Shown one piece after another: positions 11,511 to 23,500 of a stretch of DNA of 64,000 bases. Within the stretch, counting starts at the first letter, position 1, and the number at the start of each line of letters is the position of its first letter. The translations under genes and the position numbers were made by a program. The notes beneath the pieces are model-generated. The model did no database searches and had not been told where the DNA came from. It saw only the letters and a program-made list of their open reading frames with translations. This DNA comes from Psettodes erumei. Taxonomy: Eukaryota > Chordata > Actinopteri > Pleuronectiformes > Psettodidae. The DNA is taken from positions 2,457,001 to 2,521,000 of the forward strand of contig JAFBJZ010000603.1 in assembly GCA_016785225.1 (NCBI GenBank), read 5' to 3'.

Positions 11511-12589
11511 AATCTGTGTCTCAAGATCGTTTCTTTAAGAGATATTCTGTTACATGATGGAATTTATAACTTATATAGTCCTTTCAAAATAGTCAAATTC
11601 TGAGCTTTGTAAACATTTATCTACAACCACAGTCAACTGCAGTAACAGCTCGGTTTGCAGTTTAAAAGATCCAGCACTCACTTTCTAATTCATTTCAACA
11701 GTGTATCGAATTCAAAAATGCACTGTGGTCTGCGAACCTGCACTTAGCTGAGTTCATATTCAGTCTCCACGATTCCACGCATGTGAGAGCTTTTCAGTGT
11801 TGGTCCGTACAAGGCGATGCACGGTCAGACCTTTAATGCACACGCTTGCATTCGTTCTGCTGGAAGCGGGACGTAGCAGGATTCAGACCGGTGTGTTGGC
11901 CTCTTGACTAAATGAAACATGTCTGTAATGTAATTTCACTACAGACCAATCCCATGCTTCCTTCGCGAGCGCTGCTGAGGGATATAGATTCTTAACAGAG
12001 GCAATTCATCTTACTTATTTGCTTTTGTCTACTTACACGGTGGAAGTCTCCTGCGAACTCGAGTCAGCTGAGGATTTGGATCTGGAATCGTTATGTCCAC
12101 TGCAATCTTCGAAGTGGGCCTGAGTTATTCCACAGATCTGTTGCCACACATCCATAGGCAGGCCAGGTTAAACAAAATGGTCCCTGCCTTGGTACACTTG
12201 TCCAAGATTACCAGCTAAGGAGTATGTGTCGTCCTGGGAGACATTCTGTCTCATTCATCCTCCTCAGACAATGATACATCATTGTTATTAATCAGCAAAG
12301 TGATCAAATTGTAGATATTATGCTCAACAACTGAATGGAGGCCTCTCGTGGAGCCTTTATCTTTAATGCCCCCGTCTCACAGCGTCACCACACTGAGGGA
12401 AGTCGGAGCACTCTGCCAGTCCTCTCCGACGGAGGCCGAAACCAGCGTATCCACCCAGCATCTTCCTTTCCCTTTAGGCCTCACACACCCATCTTTCACT
12501 CTGCATGGACTCAGGCGTGAGGGTTGTGACCCGTAATCAACCTCAACCCTTGGACAAAATGTCACCATTTGTTGTTGTGGGGTTATTTT

Positions 12590-13240
12590 GCATCAGCGTT
12601 GAAAGTTTTTGCCCGCAAAGCTGCGCGCGCCAGGTCATGGTGGAGCCCAGGCGTGTGTGCCCCGTGTGTAGTCTATTGAGCAAGCACAGGATGAGTAGAC
12701 GTTCACTGAGCACCGTGCGCGTGTGCGCGTGCGCGTGCACGCATATACTTCCAGTAATGTGTAAACGTACACGTGCACGCATGTTTGCTGGGTACTTTTT
12801 AGCCCGAACCTGACTTTGCTGCGCTCACTTTGCATTCCTGCATTTATGCACTGAAAACGATTTCTAATCTCCCTCGTAAAAAAAGGATTATTTCTTCGTT
12901 TGTTTTCTCTTTTTTTTAAGGATTTGATGAGCTGCAACTGGCTGCAGCGGGGCCCTCTCTGCCCCTGCCGCGCACGCTGCGCGTAACTGTCTGACAGTGA
13001 TTCATGGCATTTCAACAGAATACGACGCTGTGTTCGTTTTGGGGCTTTTCTTCCGCTATTTTGCGCAGCGGTTGCGGCTCCTGTGACCTGCATTGTCATG
13101 GCCGAGCACCGGGCTCCATTTTGTCGATTTTTTTGTTTGCGCGCAGAGCGCTGTTGCATCGCTCCGCCACCAGGGGGCAGCCTCGCCTCACCTTTCTTTC
13201 CGTCAACACGGGGGCGCTGCGCTCACAGCGCCCCGTGGAG
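12590..13240. promoter_or_regulatory. Intergenic CpG-rich patch
   Basis: Dense CpG (GCGCGCGCC, alternating CGTGCGCGTG, CGCGCAGAGCGC, ACGGGGGCGCTGCGC) between two genes, with no coding sequence recognised. The CTCF motif at 13167 lies in it. It could be an insulator or an unannotated promoter. Confidence 0.5.
13167..13180 (+). promoter_or_regulatory. Full-consensus CTCF motif
   Basis: CCACCAGGGGGCAG matches CCASYAGRKGGCRS at all 14 positions. It sits in a CpG-rich patch between hmgn and tent5, and would be read on the plus strand. Confidence 0.75.
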
Positions 13241-14377
13241 CTTTGATTAACCTTACATTTCATTAGCTGGTGTATTAAAGGTGTCATTATATTTTCTGAG
13301 GCATATTATTAGGAACTATTGAATTATAGGGGTCAGATTGTAAGTCCCACCACGTGAAAGCACTTCAAACGCTCAAAAGTGGATCCCTCCAGGCTTTCGT
13401 CTTTCTTTTAATCCTTTGTCAGCATCATCTATCTGCTACATTTACTTTCCCCTTCAACCTGTTTTCAACCAGACAGATCAATTAAGAGCAAATTCTCAGG
13501 CCCAGGATATGAATCCAGCCCCCTCTGTGAGACACCTATTGATAAAGCGCAGTGATGTGCAGGGAAACTAAAAGAAATCCATTATTGATCTGACGTGAAG
13601 TTTTCAGATCTCGGCCACGGTGGTCTCTCTTTGCCACGCCACCTTCTTTCATCTGTGTGGTCCTTGTGATTTTGCTTAGCTCTTACACCTTCACTGATCC
13701 CTCCATTCATGCTGTCTCCTGTGATCAGCCCCTTGACTCGTTAATGGCTTTGATACTGGGATGCGAGCGCACGCACACACACACCGGCAGACACACAGCT
13801 CTCTTCTTAAGGCACTGTGATATAAAAGGGCTGATTACTCCAGTATTAGTTCATGTTTGTCTGGATGCCGAGCTGTCTGTCTGCGACCGTCTACCGGTCC
13901 ACCTGCTTGTCTGCTCTTCATCCTCTCATGTCTTTTACTGTCTAGCCTGAGTAATCACAATGGAAGTTGTGCCCCAGCTGTGCACCAACCCCCAGCGTGC
14001 ACCCTTGTCTCTCTGATGGGTTATGATATGTTGACTAAAATAGCCCATTTTCCCCTTTTAACCATGTGCATATTGTATTCCGTCATCCCACGCGTTTCCA
14101 GGCCCCCCCCCCACGCTTATTCATTCACATCCACCGTCCACATCACTCTGGTCAAGGTCTTGCACGTGGGGGTGGGGGTGAGGGACGGTGCGTGTTTGCA
14201 CACCTTCCTGTGAGCGTTGGTGTGTGTAATTCTCGGCGTAAAGGACGAGGGTGACCTTTTACGAGGAAGTGATTTAAATGATGTCCCGTCGTCACCAGGG
14301 ATACTAGTGTGTGAATGTGGATACGCATTTGTTGTGGAAAGAGTGCCACACTTTTGCACATGCTCTGTCTCGCTCTT

Positions 14378-14378
<1 letters not shown>

Positions 14379-14414
<36 letters not shown>
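14379..14414. repeat. (CT)n(CA)n microsatellite
   Basis: CT repeat running directly into a CA repeat. Confidence 0.95.
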
Positions 14415-14698
14415 AGTTGCAAACTGGTACACATTCACATTTTGTGTGAAAAAGCCTGAGTCAAATGTCCTCCCTCCAGACTGGACCTTAGTGATGCCTG
14501 AAATGAACAGATGTTTCGTGGCAACGTTCTCTAGTCTGCTGCTCTGAGAGGATGTTGCTGTCTGGCTGTCTTAAGTTGTTTGTGTTCGGCTGTCTTGTTT
14601 ATCTGCGAGGCCCGCTGCACTCTACGGGGGTGGGATGTACGAGAGCGAGTGAATGGGAAGAGACAGGGTGAGAAAGAGAGGGAGAGAAAGTACCGCGA

Positions 14699-14748
14699 GG
14701 TGGTGGGGGGTGGGGGGTGGGGGGGGCGAGGAGAGGAGAGGAGAGGAA
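14699..14748 (+). repeat. G-tract cluster with GAGGA repeat
   Basis: G runs at 14705-14710, 14712-14717 and 14719-14726 are separated by single T bases, followed by a GAGGA tandem repeat. The pattern can form a G-quadruplex on the plus strand. Confidence 0.75.
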
Positions 14749-14832
14749 GTGTGCAGGGGGAGAAGAGCTGGATGCAGATGGGGATCTATTCTCTCCACGC
14801 ACGCAGACAAGATGGAAATGAGTGGGCGTCTG

Positions 14833-14840
14833 TGACGTCA
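14833..14840. promoter_or_regulatory. Full CRE palindrome
   Basis: TGACGTCA, the CREB/ATF site, immediately before a (CA)n tract. No gene start is close, so its relevance is uncertain. Confidence 0.3.
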
Positions 14841-14842
14841 AT

Positions 14843-14845
<3 letters not shown>

Positions 14846-14885
<40 letters not shown>

Positions 14886-14905
14886 GAGATACCCCCCCCC
14901 CCCCC
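14846..14905. repeat. (CA)19 microsatellite and C14 run
   Basis: CA repeat to 14883 and a homopolymer of 14 C at 14892-14905. Confidence 0.95.
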
Positions 14906-16904
14906 GCGCCTCTTCCAGTCCCATGCTAATACATGCTTCACTGAAAACAGCAGCAGTGCTGTGGATCGCAGGCATAAACATCAGCACACACAAACGTCAT
15001 GACAAAGTGAAAACATGTTTTTCAGAAGTCTGTCGTTCACAAACACACACGGCATTCAGACCCATAATTCATCACGGTGTAGAAGCCTGTTTGGCAGCAG
15101 ATGCAGCATGGAGTCTCTACAAGCTTTGCACACCTGGATTTGGTCAGTTTATCCCTTCCTCCTCTCAAGCTGTGTCAGCTTGGACGGGAAGTGTCTGTGA
15201 ACTGCCATCTTCAGGTCTCTCTGCAGACGCTTTATTAAGTCTGGGCTTCAGCTGGGACACTCGGGGACAATCTTAGACTTGTCCCAAAGACACTTCAGTG
15301 TTTTTGCTTTTGGCTTCATGCTTTTTCTTCAAGGACCACTCTGTATATGCCAGGTGATGAGCACTGACTGGTGTTCACCAAACTGTGAACACAGAATACT
15401 GTTTGAAGAGTTACTTCTTTTTTCTTTTTTTTTTTACATGTACCTTTCACACAGAGTGCTTTCCATTCAGCCACTCTAACATAAGAGCTTGATTGATGGA
15501 GAGCTGCTGAGGTGGTCGTCCTTTACTGCTGGTTCTCCCATCCCTGCAGACAACTTCTGAACTTCTGAGAGTGACCAGTTTGGTTCTTAATCACCTCCCT
15601 GACCGAGTGCCTCCTTGTCTCCTTTACTTAGTTTGGCCAGTGGTGGCACATGGGCTGCTGTGTGAAGTTAAATAACTGGTAAACCTCCACACCAGCCTGC
15701 TGCATGGACAGCTGTGCTTCCTGTCTGACTAAATTGTACCCCTTACTCCGTTGTAAATCTGCCTGATCGATTGCCTGTTATGTAAGCTTGTGTCTTTGCC
15801 ACATGGCTACCACCATGATCCATTATGCTGCATTCAGTTTGCATAATTAACAAAGTAAGGTCTTTGTGACCCACGGGTTCTTAAATGGATTTGATACCTA
15901 AGAGACAGATAGTACAGACACCACTCAGGAAACGTAATTGTCTCAACCTACATTGTGTATCAGTGCGCAATTTGAATTGATGTAAGAGAAGTTAAAGTAA
16001 TTATGGTACAATGTGAGCCTGAAAATAGCACAGATGGGTTGAAGTTGTAAGTGGAATGGAAAATAATCTGAATGACAGGTTTAGTTTCTGCAGGTTTTCT
16101 GATTCAGGCTCCATGTGCGAGCACGTACATGGCAAGTTTGCCTTTAAGAAATCATCCATCCATGTCACCGAGTCGTGACGACACAGGCTTCTATCTAGAG
16201 AAATGAAAAACTATTTTTGAAACACTCCTCGCTGCCTCCCCAATTTTGCTTTTAAGGATGAATTAGCAGATAAAATAAGAGTGTATCAATTTCAACATGG
16301 GGGCAACGTGTGCGTGTGTGTATTTCTGATGCAGCTCTATTTCTTGGAGTAAAATGGTTTTCTTGGCTCTTTTTCATCAAGGTTTTTATCCCCTTATACC
16401 CTCGGTTGGAACAAGACTGAGTCATAGCAGGCAAAAGCAGGTGGGTGGGAGGTACACAGTGGATGAGGGGGTGAGGAGAAAGGTGGAGGATGTGGGTGGC
16501 ACAGGTGAAGGGGAGGGGAGGGGGGATTGTAGTGAATGAAAAGAAAATCATGAATGGTAAATACACATCCATTTTTGTACCTCGAGTTAATCACAGATAC
16601 ACAATTTCTGCAAAGGAACATAAAACCCTCACAAATGTTTTTTATTAATCGTGTAACACTAAATGTTTTTATGCTCACAGGTTTATTTAAAGCTATCAAA
16701 TTTTATAATGTCATTCATAATCATAGTTCTCATGTGACATTTTTAAGAGGCAGGCAATTATCAGAAAGTTACAGAGGAATTCATTTGGACAATAAAATGA
16801 AGTAATCAAAAATGGCTTGTAGGCATAATTATCTCAGTTCCCACTGTAGTTTATTTCAACAGTTTCATTCGCAAAGCCTTTCACTAACGCCAACTACCAA
16901 GCGT

Positions 16905-17020
16905 TCCAGGGCTGCACAATACATCTAAAATGTACCGTCTTTGCGAAATCAACATGCGCGATATCGCAAAAGACTGCTTTAAGTGCGATAAGTGATGACG
17001 TCTTACAAACACAGGCACTC
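16905..17020. mobile_element. Possible hAT-type DNA transposon relic
   Basis: Begins CCAGGGCTGCACAATACATC and contains GCGCGATATCGCAAAAGAC and AAGTGCGATAAGTG. 'CAGGGCTGCACAAT' is the typical terminal phrase of fish hAT non-autonomous elements. No clear second end or target duplication was found. Confidence 0.4.
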
Positions 17021-17892
17021 TGTAAGTCCTACTGAAAACGTTTGGCAACCACCAGAGGAAACACAACTCAACATCTCCACGGCCTCCAACAACACAACTA
17101 CAAAGATCTAAATGAAGAGTGCCAATAATCCAGCGTTAGCAAAACTACGAACGTCAAGTCAAATAGCAGCAAAACGTAACAGACATCAATTCATCAGAGT
17201 TTGGCAAGTGTGAGTCCTTGTGAGAAAACATCAAAGAGGCCATCACATGTTGTTTGGCTGTCAGTCTGAACTGGACGGAAGATACCAGATTACATCACAG
17301 AGTTACTTTCCTGCTAAATCTGATAAGACTGCTAACTTGGAACTGAGTCAAGTTGAGCACACGCAAGTGCCAGACCTTTGGTGTAGTTGCACAACAGAGC
17401 CCTACACGAGTATCTCACTGAAGACTTGAAGACCAGCAGTTGTGTGTCACCCCAACGCTGCGAAGGCCACCGAACTCAGCAGCTGGGTCAGACTTCAATG
17501 TGTTAACCACAGGCTGCGGCTGAACGTGAGAAAGTGTTGAAACTGCGATGATAGACATTAACGCCGTATACTTCACTTCTTTATTCATTCAAGTCATATT
17601 GCCACTGCAACATTCAGCAATGTCATCTCATACTACATTGCTCCCATTTTAAATCTGAGGTATGGAGAGAGCTGGAAACCAGAGCAGTTAAAGAGCCTGA
17701 ATGTTAAACCTGCAGGAAGCCAGATTAAATGTTTTTGGCCAGAACATGTAAGAGACAGAACGAGAGAAAGATGGATGTGTGGGTGATGTTCTCTTTTTGT
17801 CTCAGTGAGTTTGAAGATGTTTGTTGAGGGTGGACGGGTGGGCAGGCCATTAGGAAAATTAATGTGCATGCAGCTGTGTGTATATACACACT

Positions 17893-17919
17893 TGTGTGTG
17901 TGTGTGTGTGTGTGTGTGT
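17893..17919. repeat. (TG)n microsatellite
   Basis: Uninterrupted TG repeat, with short TATACACA before it. Confidence 0.95.
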
Positions 17920-19051
17920 CTGTGTGCTCCTGCTCTGACATCACTGCTGCCGTCACTGCAGCCACCTCACAGTGACTCCCCTGTGACTGGGGGCCTGACA
18001 ACCTCCCACGCTCTCCCCATCAACTCCCCTGCTCCCGCTCCTCTCGCCTCGCTTTATCTATAACCTCACCCTCAGACTCGTTCTCCCGTCCTTTGCTTTC
18101 TCTCTCCCCCTCAACTCGTATTTTTTCTGCATCCATCCATCTCTCTGTCCACTATGCTTCTCTTTTCATTTCACCCACCTCCCTTTTCTTTTCTTTTTTT
18201 TTTCATGGCTCTCCCCCTCATTTGGTGTGTGGGTCTTCCCTGTCTTCCGTCATGCTCTCTGCGCCCACAGTGCTGCCTGTCTCTGTCTCTATGGAAACCC
18301 CGCGTGGACAAGAGTGGCTCAGAGGTCTGTGAGACACTGATACAGACCCTATTAGATCACATGGTCTCTTTCTTTCCCAGAGAGCCACGTGCATGCAACC
18401 GTGCCTATGGAAGTGCAAGTCTATACTCGATGTAAATAGATGGTGCTCATGAGCCCCAACACCCCGGGACACCTATCAGTGGTGTAAAGGAGGAAAGGAT
18501 GGAGGCAACGAGGGAGTAAGGAGAGAGCCCTATTGTTTCATTATACTGTGGGCCTCTTCAATCAATTACTAGGAGGATAGTAGGACCACCTGACATTGCC
18601 TTTGTACATATATTCCCATCTGGAGCCCCCCCCACATCTCCCCTTTTAGTCTCACACCTCACAAGCCATATTCTCCTCACATTTACACATTGTTGAGCCT
18701 TCTGCATTGCGTAGACCGTGCGTCATTCGGGTCCAAACACATCTGAAGGACAGGTGATTTGTGATAAGAGGCCTCACACAGACAGAATTTCACAGCTCTG
18801 GGTCGCTCTCCTGGGCACCAACGTGATTCGCCAGTCACGCTTAAGTGGATCATTGCAGAGGGTAATCACAGGGAGGATACGTAAGCCGTAGCATGTCATT
18901 TCTGGGCGACTAGCGGAAGGTAGTGAAGGAAAATGGAGCAAAAAGATGTGAAAAATGCGATACTGGAGTTCTTTTTCATTTGAAAGTCAAGGTTCAGCTG
19001 CTTTGAAAGAATTCAATTTCTGTCACAGCTGAGGGTTTGTTGAGATTCCCC

Positions 19052-19057
19052 TTTATT
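19052..19057 (-). terminator. Candidate poly(A) signal of tent5
   Basis: AATAAA on the minus strand. Confidence 0.45.
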
Positions 19058-20556
19058 TTATCAAAATGTACATGAACAAACTACAACAAAGGACTACATT
19101 AAAGAAGACATCAAAACGGGCAGCAATAACAGGGGTCAACAACTGAACACACACCCGACCCAACCCAAAGCCCACCCCATTAACAGCCCCAGTGCAGTGA
19201 GATAAAGACATGCCAATGATGTCTCACATTTAGGCACTTGATTTCCCTACCGAACCATCTTTGGTCATAGTTGCTGTTGCACGGCGTTAAACTCAGATTC
19301 AAACACGTTTGAGGTGAATTTGAACTTGTTGATTCTGACTGAGTGAATTAGAGAATGCTGTTTACATGTAGTCCTTTGCGATTGAAAGTGTAATTCCTCC
19401 AGTTTAGACAGACCTGCATCTGCCACATTTAGAAATGACCCAAAGATGGTTAGAACCTGACCACCTCCACAGAGTAAACTTTAGCATTAAAGAAATCAAC
19501 ACTAGATGGTACAGTACTTCACGTGATTACAGAAAGGACTCCACAAGGGAAAGAATTCAAGCACTACATCTTAACACAATTAATCTGAAAACAATGCAGT
19601 GTATTCGCACACAAGATACTGTAGTCAATGCGCTGTACAGTCTGTTACAAAGGCATTGTTGTTGGCATTTCTCTGTAGGAACTATCCAGTCTGTTTACCA
19701 CTGAGTATTCTCTTGGAAAGTCTTGCAAAAATAGATCAATTTGTATTATATTAAAAGCCTTTGCTTTAACTTGATCTCTATATTTAGCTACTCATGCATC
19801 ATCTAACTTTGTATGCAAACAGTATACTGTATGCATACTGTATTGTGTTTGTTTGTGTTTATGTATCATGTCTACCCTCGTGTGCCTGTGTGTGTTTTGA
19901 TGAAAGTAGTGTACGCAACTGAGGACTTGTCCCATACGCAATGTTTTTTTTTTTCCAGAATACACCCCCGTCAGTAAAGGATTAACAAAGTTACATTAAA
20001 CTGTTTAAGAAGCATAGTAGTCACACAGTATTTGGCAGTGAGAGAACAGTCCTAATGTATCCATGCACAATATTCAACCACAGGCAAAGTCCACATTCTG
20101 AACAAACCCATTAAGAACAACACAGTAAGAACATGAAAAGAGTGTACGAGAATTCAAGAACCTGGAAGTGTGTTTGTGTGTCTGTTTGTGTCTGTGTGCG
20201 TGTGCGCATGTTTGTGTGTGTCAGTGCATGTGTGTGAATGTCAACAGCACAGCTGGTATCCCAGGGAGACCAAAGGGCTATGAGTCATGCAGTGCATACA
20301 GCATTTTCTGGAATTCTAACAATATTGGAAGAATTATTATTTTCCCACAAAGCCCAGATAATTACATATAATCATATTAGAACCTTACAGAGTACTCTGG
20401 GAGTTTACTGTAAAAAGCCACTCAATCCCACCCCCATAGGTCTATTGTAGACCAAACAGTTTATCCCTGGATTATATTTTCATTCTCCAGCTCTTTCTTC
20501 ATGGCAAGCACCTGCCCCTTGCTCAATAGTGTGTTATGTGTAATTGGAGGTGTGTT
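19052..20556 (-). other. Predicted tent5 3' untranslated region
   Basis: Minus-strand sequence from the stop codon down to the AATAAA complement (TTTATT at 19052-19057). About 1.5 kb, moderately AT-rich, no ORF of note. TENT5 genes usually have long 3' UTRs. The end point is inferred from the signal only. Confidence 0.5.
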
Positions 20557-23500
20557 TTACACTAGTCCAGTCTGTGTGTGCAGGTGCAAGGGGTAAGGTT
20601 GGTAAAGCAGAGTTGATGCCCCTTGGGGTATGTAGTAGCTGCAGTAGCTGGGCTCTGCTAAATAGGGGGCAGTGTGCTCAGCCAGGTATGGGGCAGGCTG
20701 GTAGAAGCATGTCACATGGTCTGTGTTGGGGATAATGTTCTGCTCTCCGAGAACCTTCAGTGCCAGCACTGTGATCATATTCAGCGTCTGACGCCTCTCA
20801 TGTCCCATCAGACACACGGTGCTGTCGTCGACCACGCGCCGCAGCGTCATAAGGTACTGGTACTTGCTTCTCTCCTCGCCGATGAAGTGGTTCTTCAAGT
20901 AGGACAGGATCTTCCTCTGCTGCTCCTGCACATCGGGGAAATCGATGAAAAAGCGCGAGCACATGTAGCGTTCCAGTGTCTTTATCTGAGTCTCGCTGGC
21001 CGGTCGGTAGTCCCTGACCAACAGGTTGCTGTATTTCAATAGGCCGCCACCTCGAATTTCCTCGGGGTTCCTGGTAGCGATGAGGCGGTAGCGCAGGTGG
21101 TCCATGGCTGCCTCAAAGTCACCATACATGCTTTCTGCCAGGACCTCGACAGCTGGGACCTCGACAGAAGCCCGAGGAGCATTGCTCTGTTCAGGCATGT
21201 CTGCGGTTACCTTAGGGGCCTCTTCGTTCTCAGGCGCAGAGCTGGATGCCTCATCAGCTTGCAGAGGGGCAGATTCCCCTGAGCCTCCAGACTGAGAATG
21301 AGGCAGCACATGTGAGGTGGAGCTCGGGATTGTGATTGGAAACGAGACAGGCTCTGCAACCCGAGACAATGACAAAATAGAATCCTCTTCCTTTTTATCC
21401 TCCAACTGTAGGAGAGGAAGCCGTGGCTGAGGGGGGGTCTCTTTAATCTGTTCCTCACTGTCTGGGTTTAGTATGAAAGGCTCCATGTCTGAAGATACCT
21501 GAGGTACAAGGTCCTCCGACTCCACCGGTGGTGTGAGGCAGAGGAGGGGAGAACTGAGGCAGGGAGAAGGTGGGGTAAGACACAGTGGAGGAGGACTGAG
21601 GCTGAGCATGGGAGGGGTGAGGTAAGAAGGTGAGCTGAAGCAGGATGAAGTAGGGCTGAAACTCAGGGGCGGAGAGCTGAAGCTGGTGGAGAGGCTTACA
21701 GTGCTCGGCATGGGAGACGAGAGGCAGTGCGGGGGAGGGGTCAGGCATGGGGGAGGGCTGAGGCTGGGGGGCAAGGGAGTGTAGCAGGGAGGGGAGAGGC
21801 TGAGTAGGGGAGGGGTGAGACAGGAAGTGGGATGGGTGACACAGTGGGGAGAGGGGGGCGAACTGAGCGCGGTCTCTTGGGGGCTGCTGTCTGGCTGATT
21901 CAAATCCATCTTTTTGGTCTGTGGTCCTCTGTTTTCATCTTCATCGCTGAGATCAACTTCTGAGGTATGTACAGGGTGTTGGGCATCTGAGCTGGGCGTG
22001 TCAGTGGGTGACACTGACGTTTCCACTGAGTCAAGAGGCTCTGATTGTTTGGGTGTAGAGACCGTTTCTCTCGGCGAGGGCTGGCTTTCCTCATCAAGAG
22101 CCACGTGTGTAGATGGTGTCTCTTCTAGGCTCTGAACACTTGTCTCACACGAACCCTCCATGGTGAGCTGAGAGGATGATGGCTCTTGAGGTAAAGACAT
22201 GGGATCCACAGCAGAAGTGGAGACTATACCGGGGGCTGAGTCAGGAGCTGAGGTAATGTTTAGGCTTGAAGACAGCTCACTGGAAGGGTTGGGTTCAGGT
22301 CCAGGGTTTGTTTTAGTAGAGATATTGGTTTCTGTGGTAGCTGTAGGATCTGAACTGGTTGCTGATGGATTTGGGTTAGAGGCTATCTCAGGTTCAGTGC
22401 TGGCACAGGGGTTTGGGTCCGGAGAGGGTGCTGCGACGGGTTCGCTTTCGGAGACGGGACTGGGGGAAGGACCGGGAGTAACCTTCCTACACATCCTGCG
22501 GGGGGGTTTGGGAGAGGAGTGTTTGAGCACCACCATGTAAGATAATCTCTCTGAGGCCTTACAGGTGGGAGAGGAGGTCTTTTTGTCAGAAACAAGGCTG
22601 GGCGGTGGTGCAGGGGAAATATCCTGAGTGTCTGGCGGGCTGACGGTGTCAAGTATGTTGGGTGATTTTTCTGAGTTACCTGCGTGTTCTGTGCTGTGAA
22701 TCTCCAGTGTGCCCTGTGTGCCAGCAGACTGTGTGCTGTGCAATGTAAGAGTTACGGAAGAGTTGGCGCAGGAACAATCGGTACCCTGTGTGTTTTCTAT
22801 GTTTTTTGCCTCTGGTGCTAAAATCTCCTCTGTCATTTCACCTGTCTCGGCATCATTTTTGCTCTCTGCTTGTATCTGCTCCCCGGTCTCTGTTTCGACT
22901 TCTCCTTCATCTGCTAACTGTGTCTCTACCTCAGCATGTGAAGACGCGATAGTGTGTGGAGCAGACACATGTTGTGTTTCATCTTTCTCATTGCTCCTCT
23001 GATCCTCACTGAAACACTTAGAGAAGTCTGTTTTATCAGAGTGCTCTGCAGCCTGTGACTCTTCTGCCAGGTTTACGGACTCTGCCTGGGTTTTGTTTGA
23101 GGTTTTTGGCAACTTGGACAGTGCCATCTGCTCTGTGAGATCTTTCTGTTCACCAGAGGGGTTTATGTGGTGAGTTTTTTTCTGAACAGAGAGTTCATTG
23201 TGATTTGAATGTGCTGGTTGCTGGCCATCGCTGGGCTGGCTTTGATCTGACTGTTCTACCTTTGTTGAGCATTTGGTCTTGTCCGGGAGCTCTGGCTCAT
23301 GTCTGAGTTCAATCCGAGTTGGTGTTTCAGTTTTCTCAGATGTCTCTTTCTTTTGTGACAAACTGTTCAGAGATATCTGGTCGGAGAAGCCTGTCTCATT
23401 TAAGTGTTCTAACACTTCTTTCAGCTCTGCAGATGTTTTCTCTTTGTTCCCTTTTTCCACATGGGAGTCCTGTGTCTCTTTTGAGTGTTCAGTAAGTTGT

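Larger units (their letters stand above)
11511..19050. other. Intergenic region between hmgn and tent5
   Basis: No exons recognised. It holds a CpG-rich patch with a perfect CTCF motif (12590-13240), several CA/TG and G/C simple repeats (14.3-14.9 kb, 17.9 kb) and a candidate hAT relic (16.9 kb). A pyrimidine-rich stretch (18.0-18.3 kb) is also present, as is a non-repetitive conserved-looking block near 18690-18880 ('gtgattcgccagtcacgct'). Confidence 0.75.
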
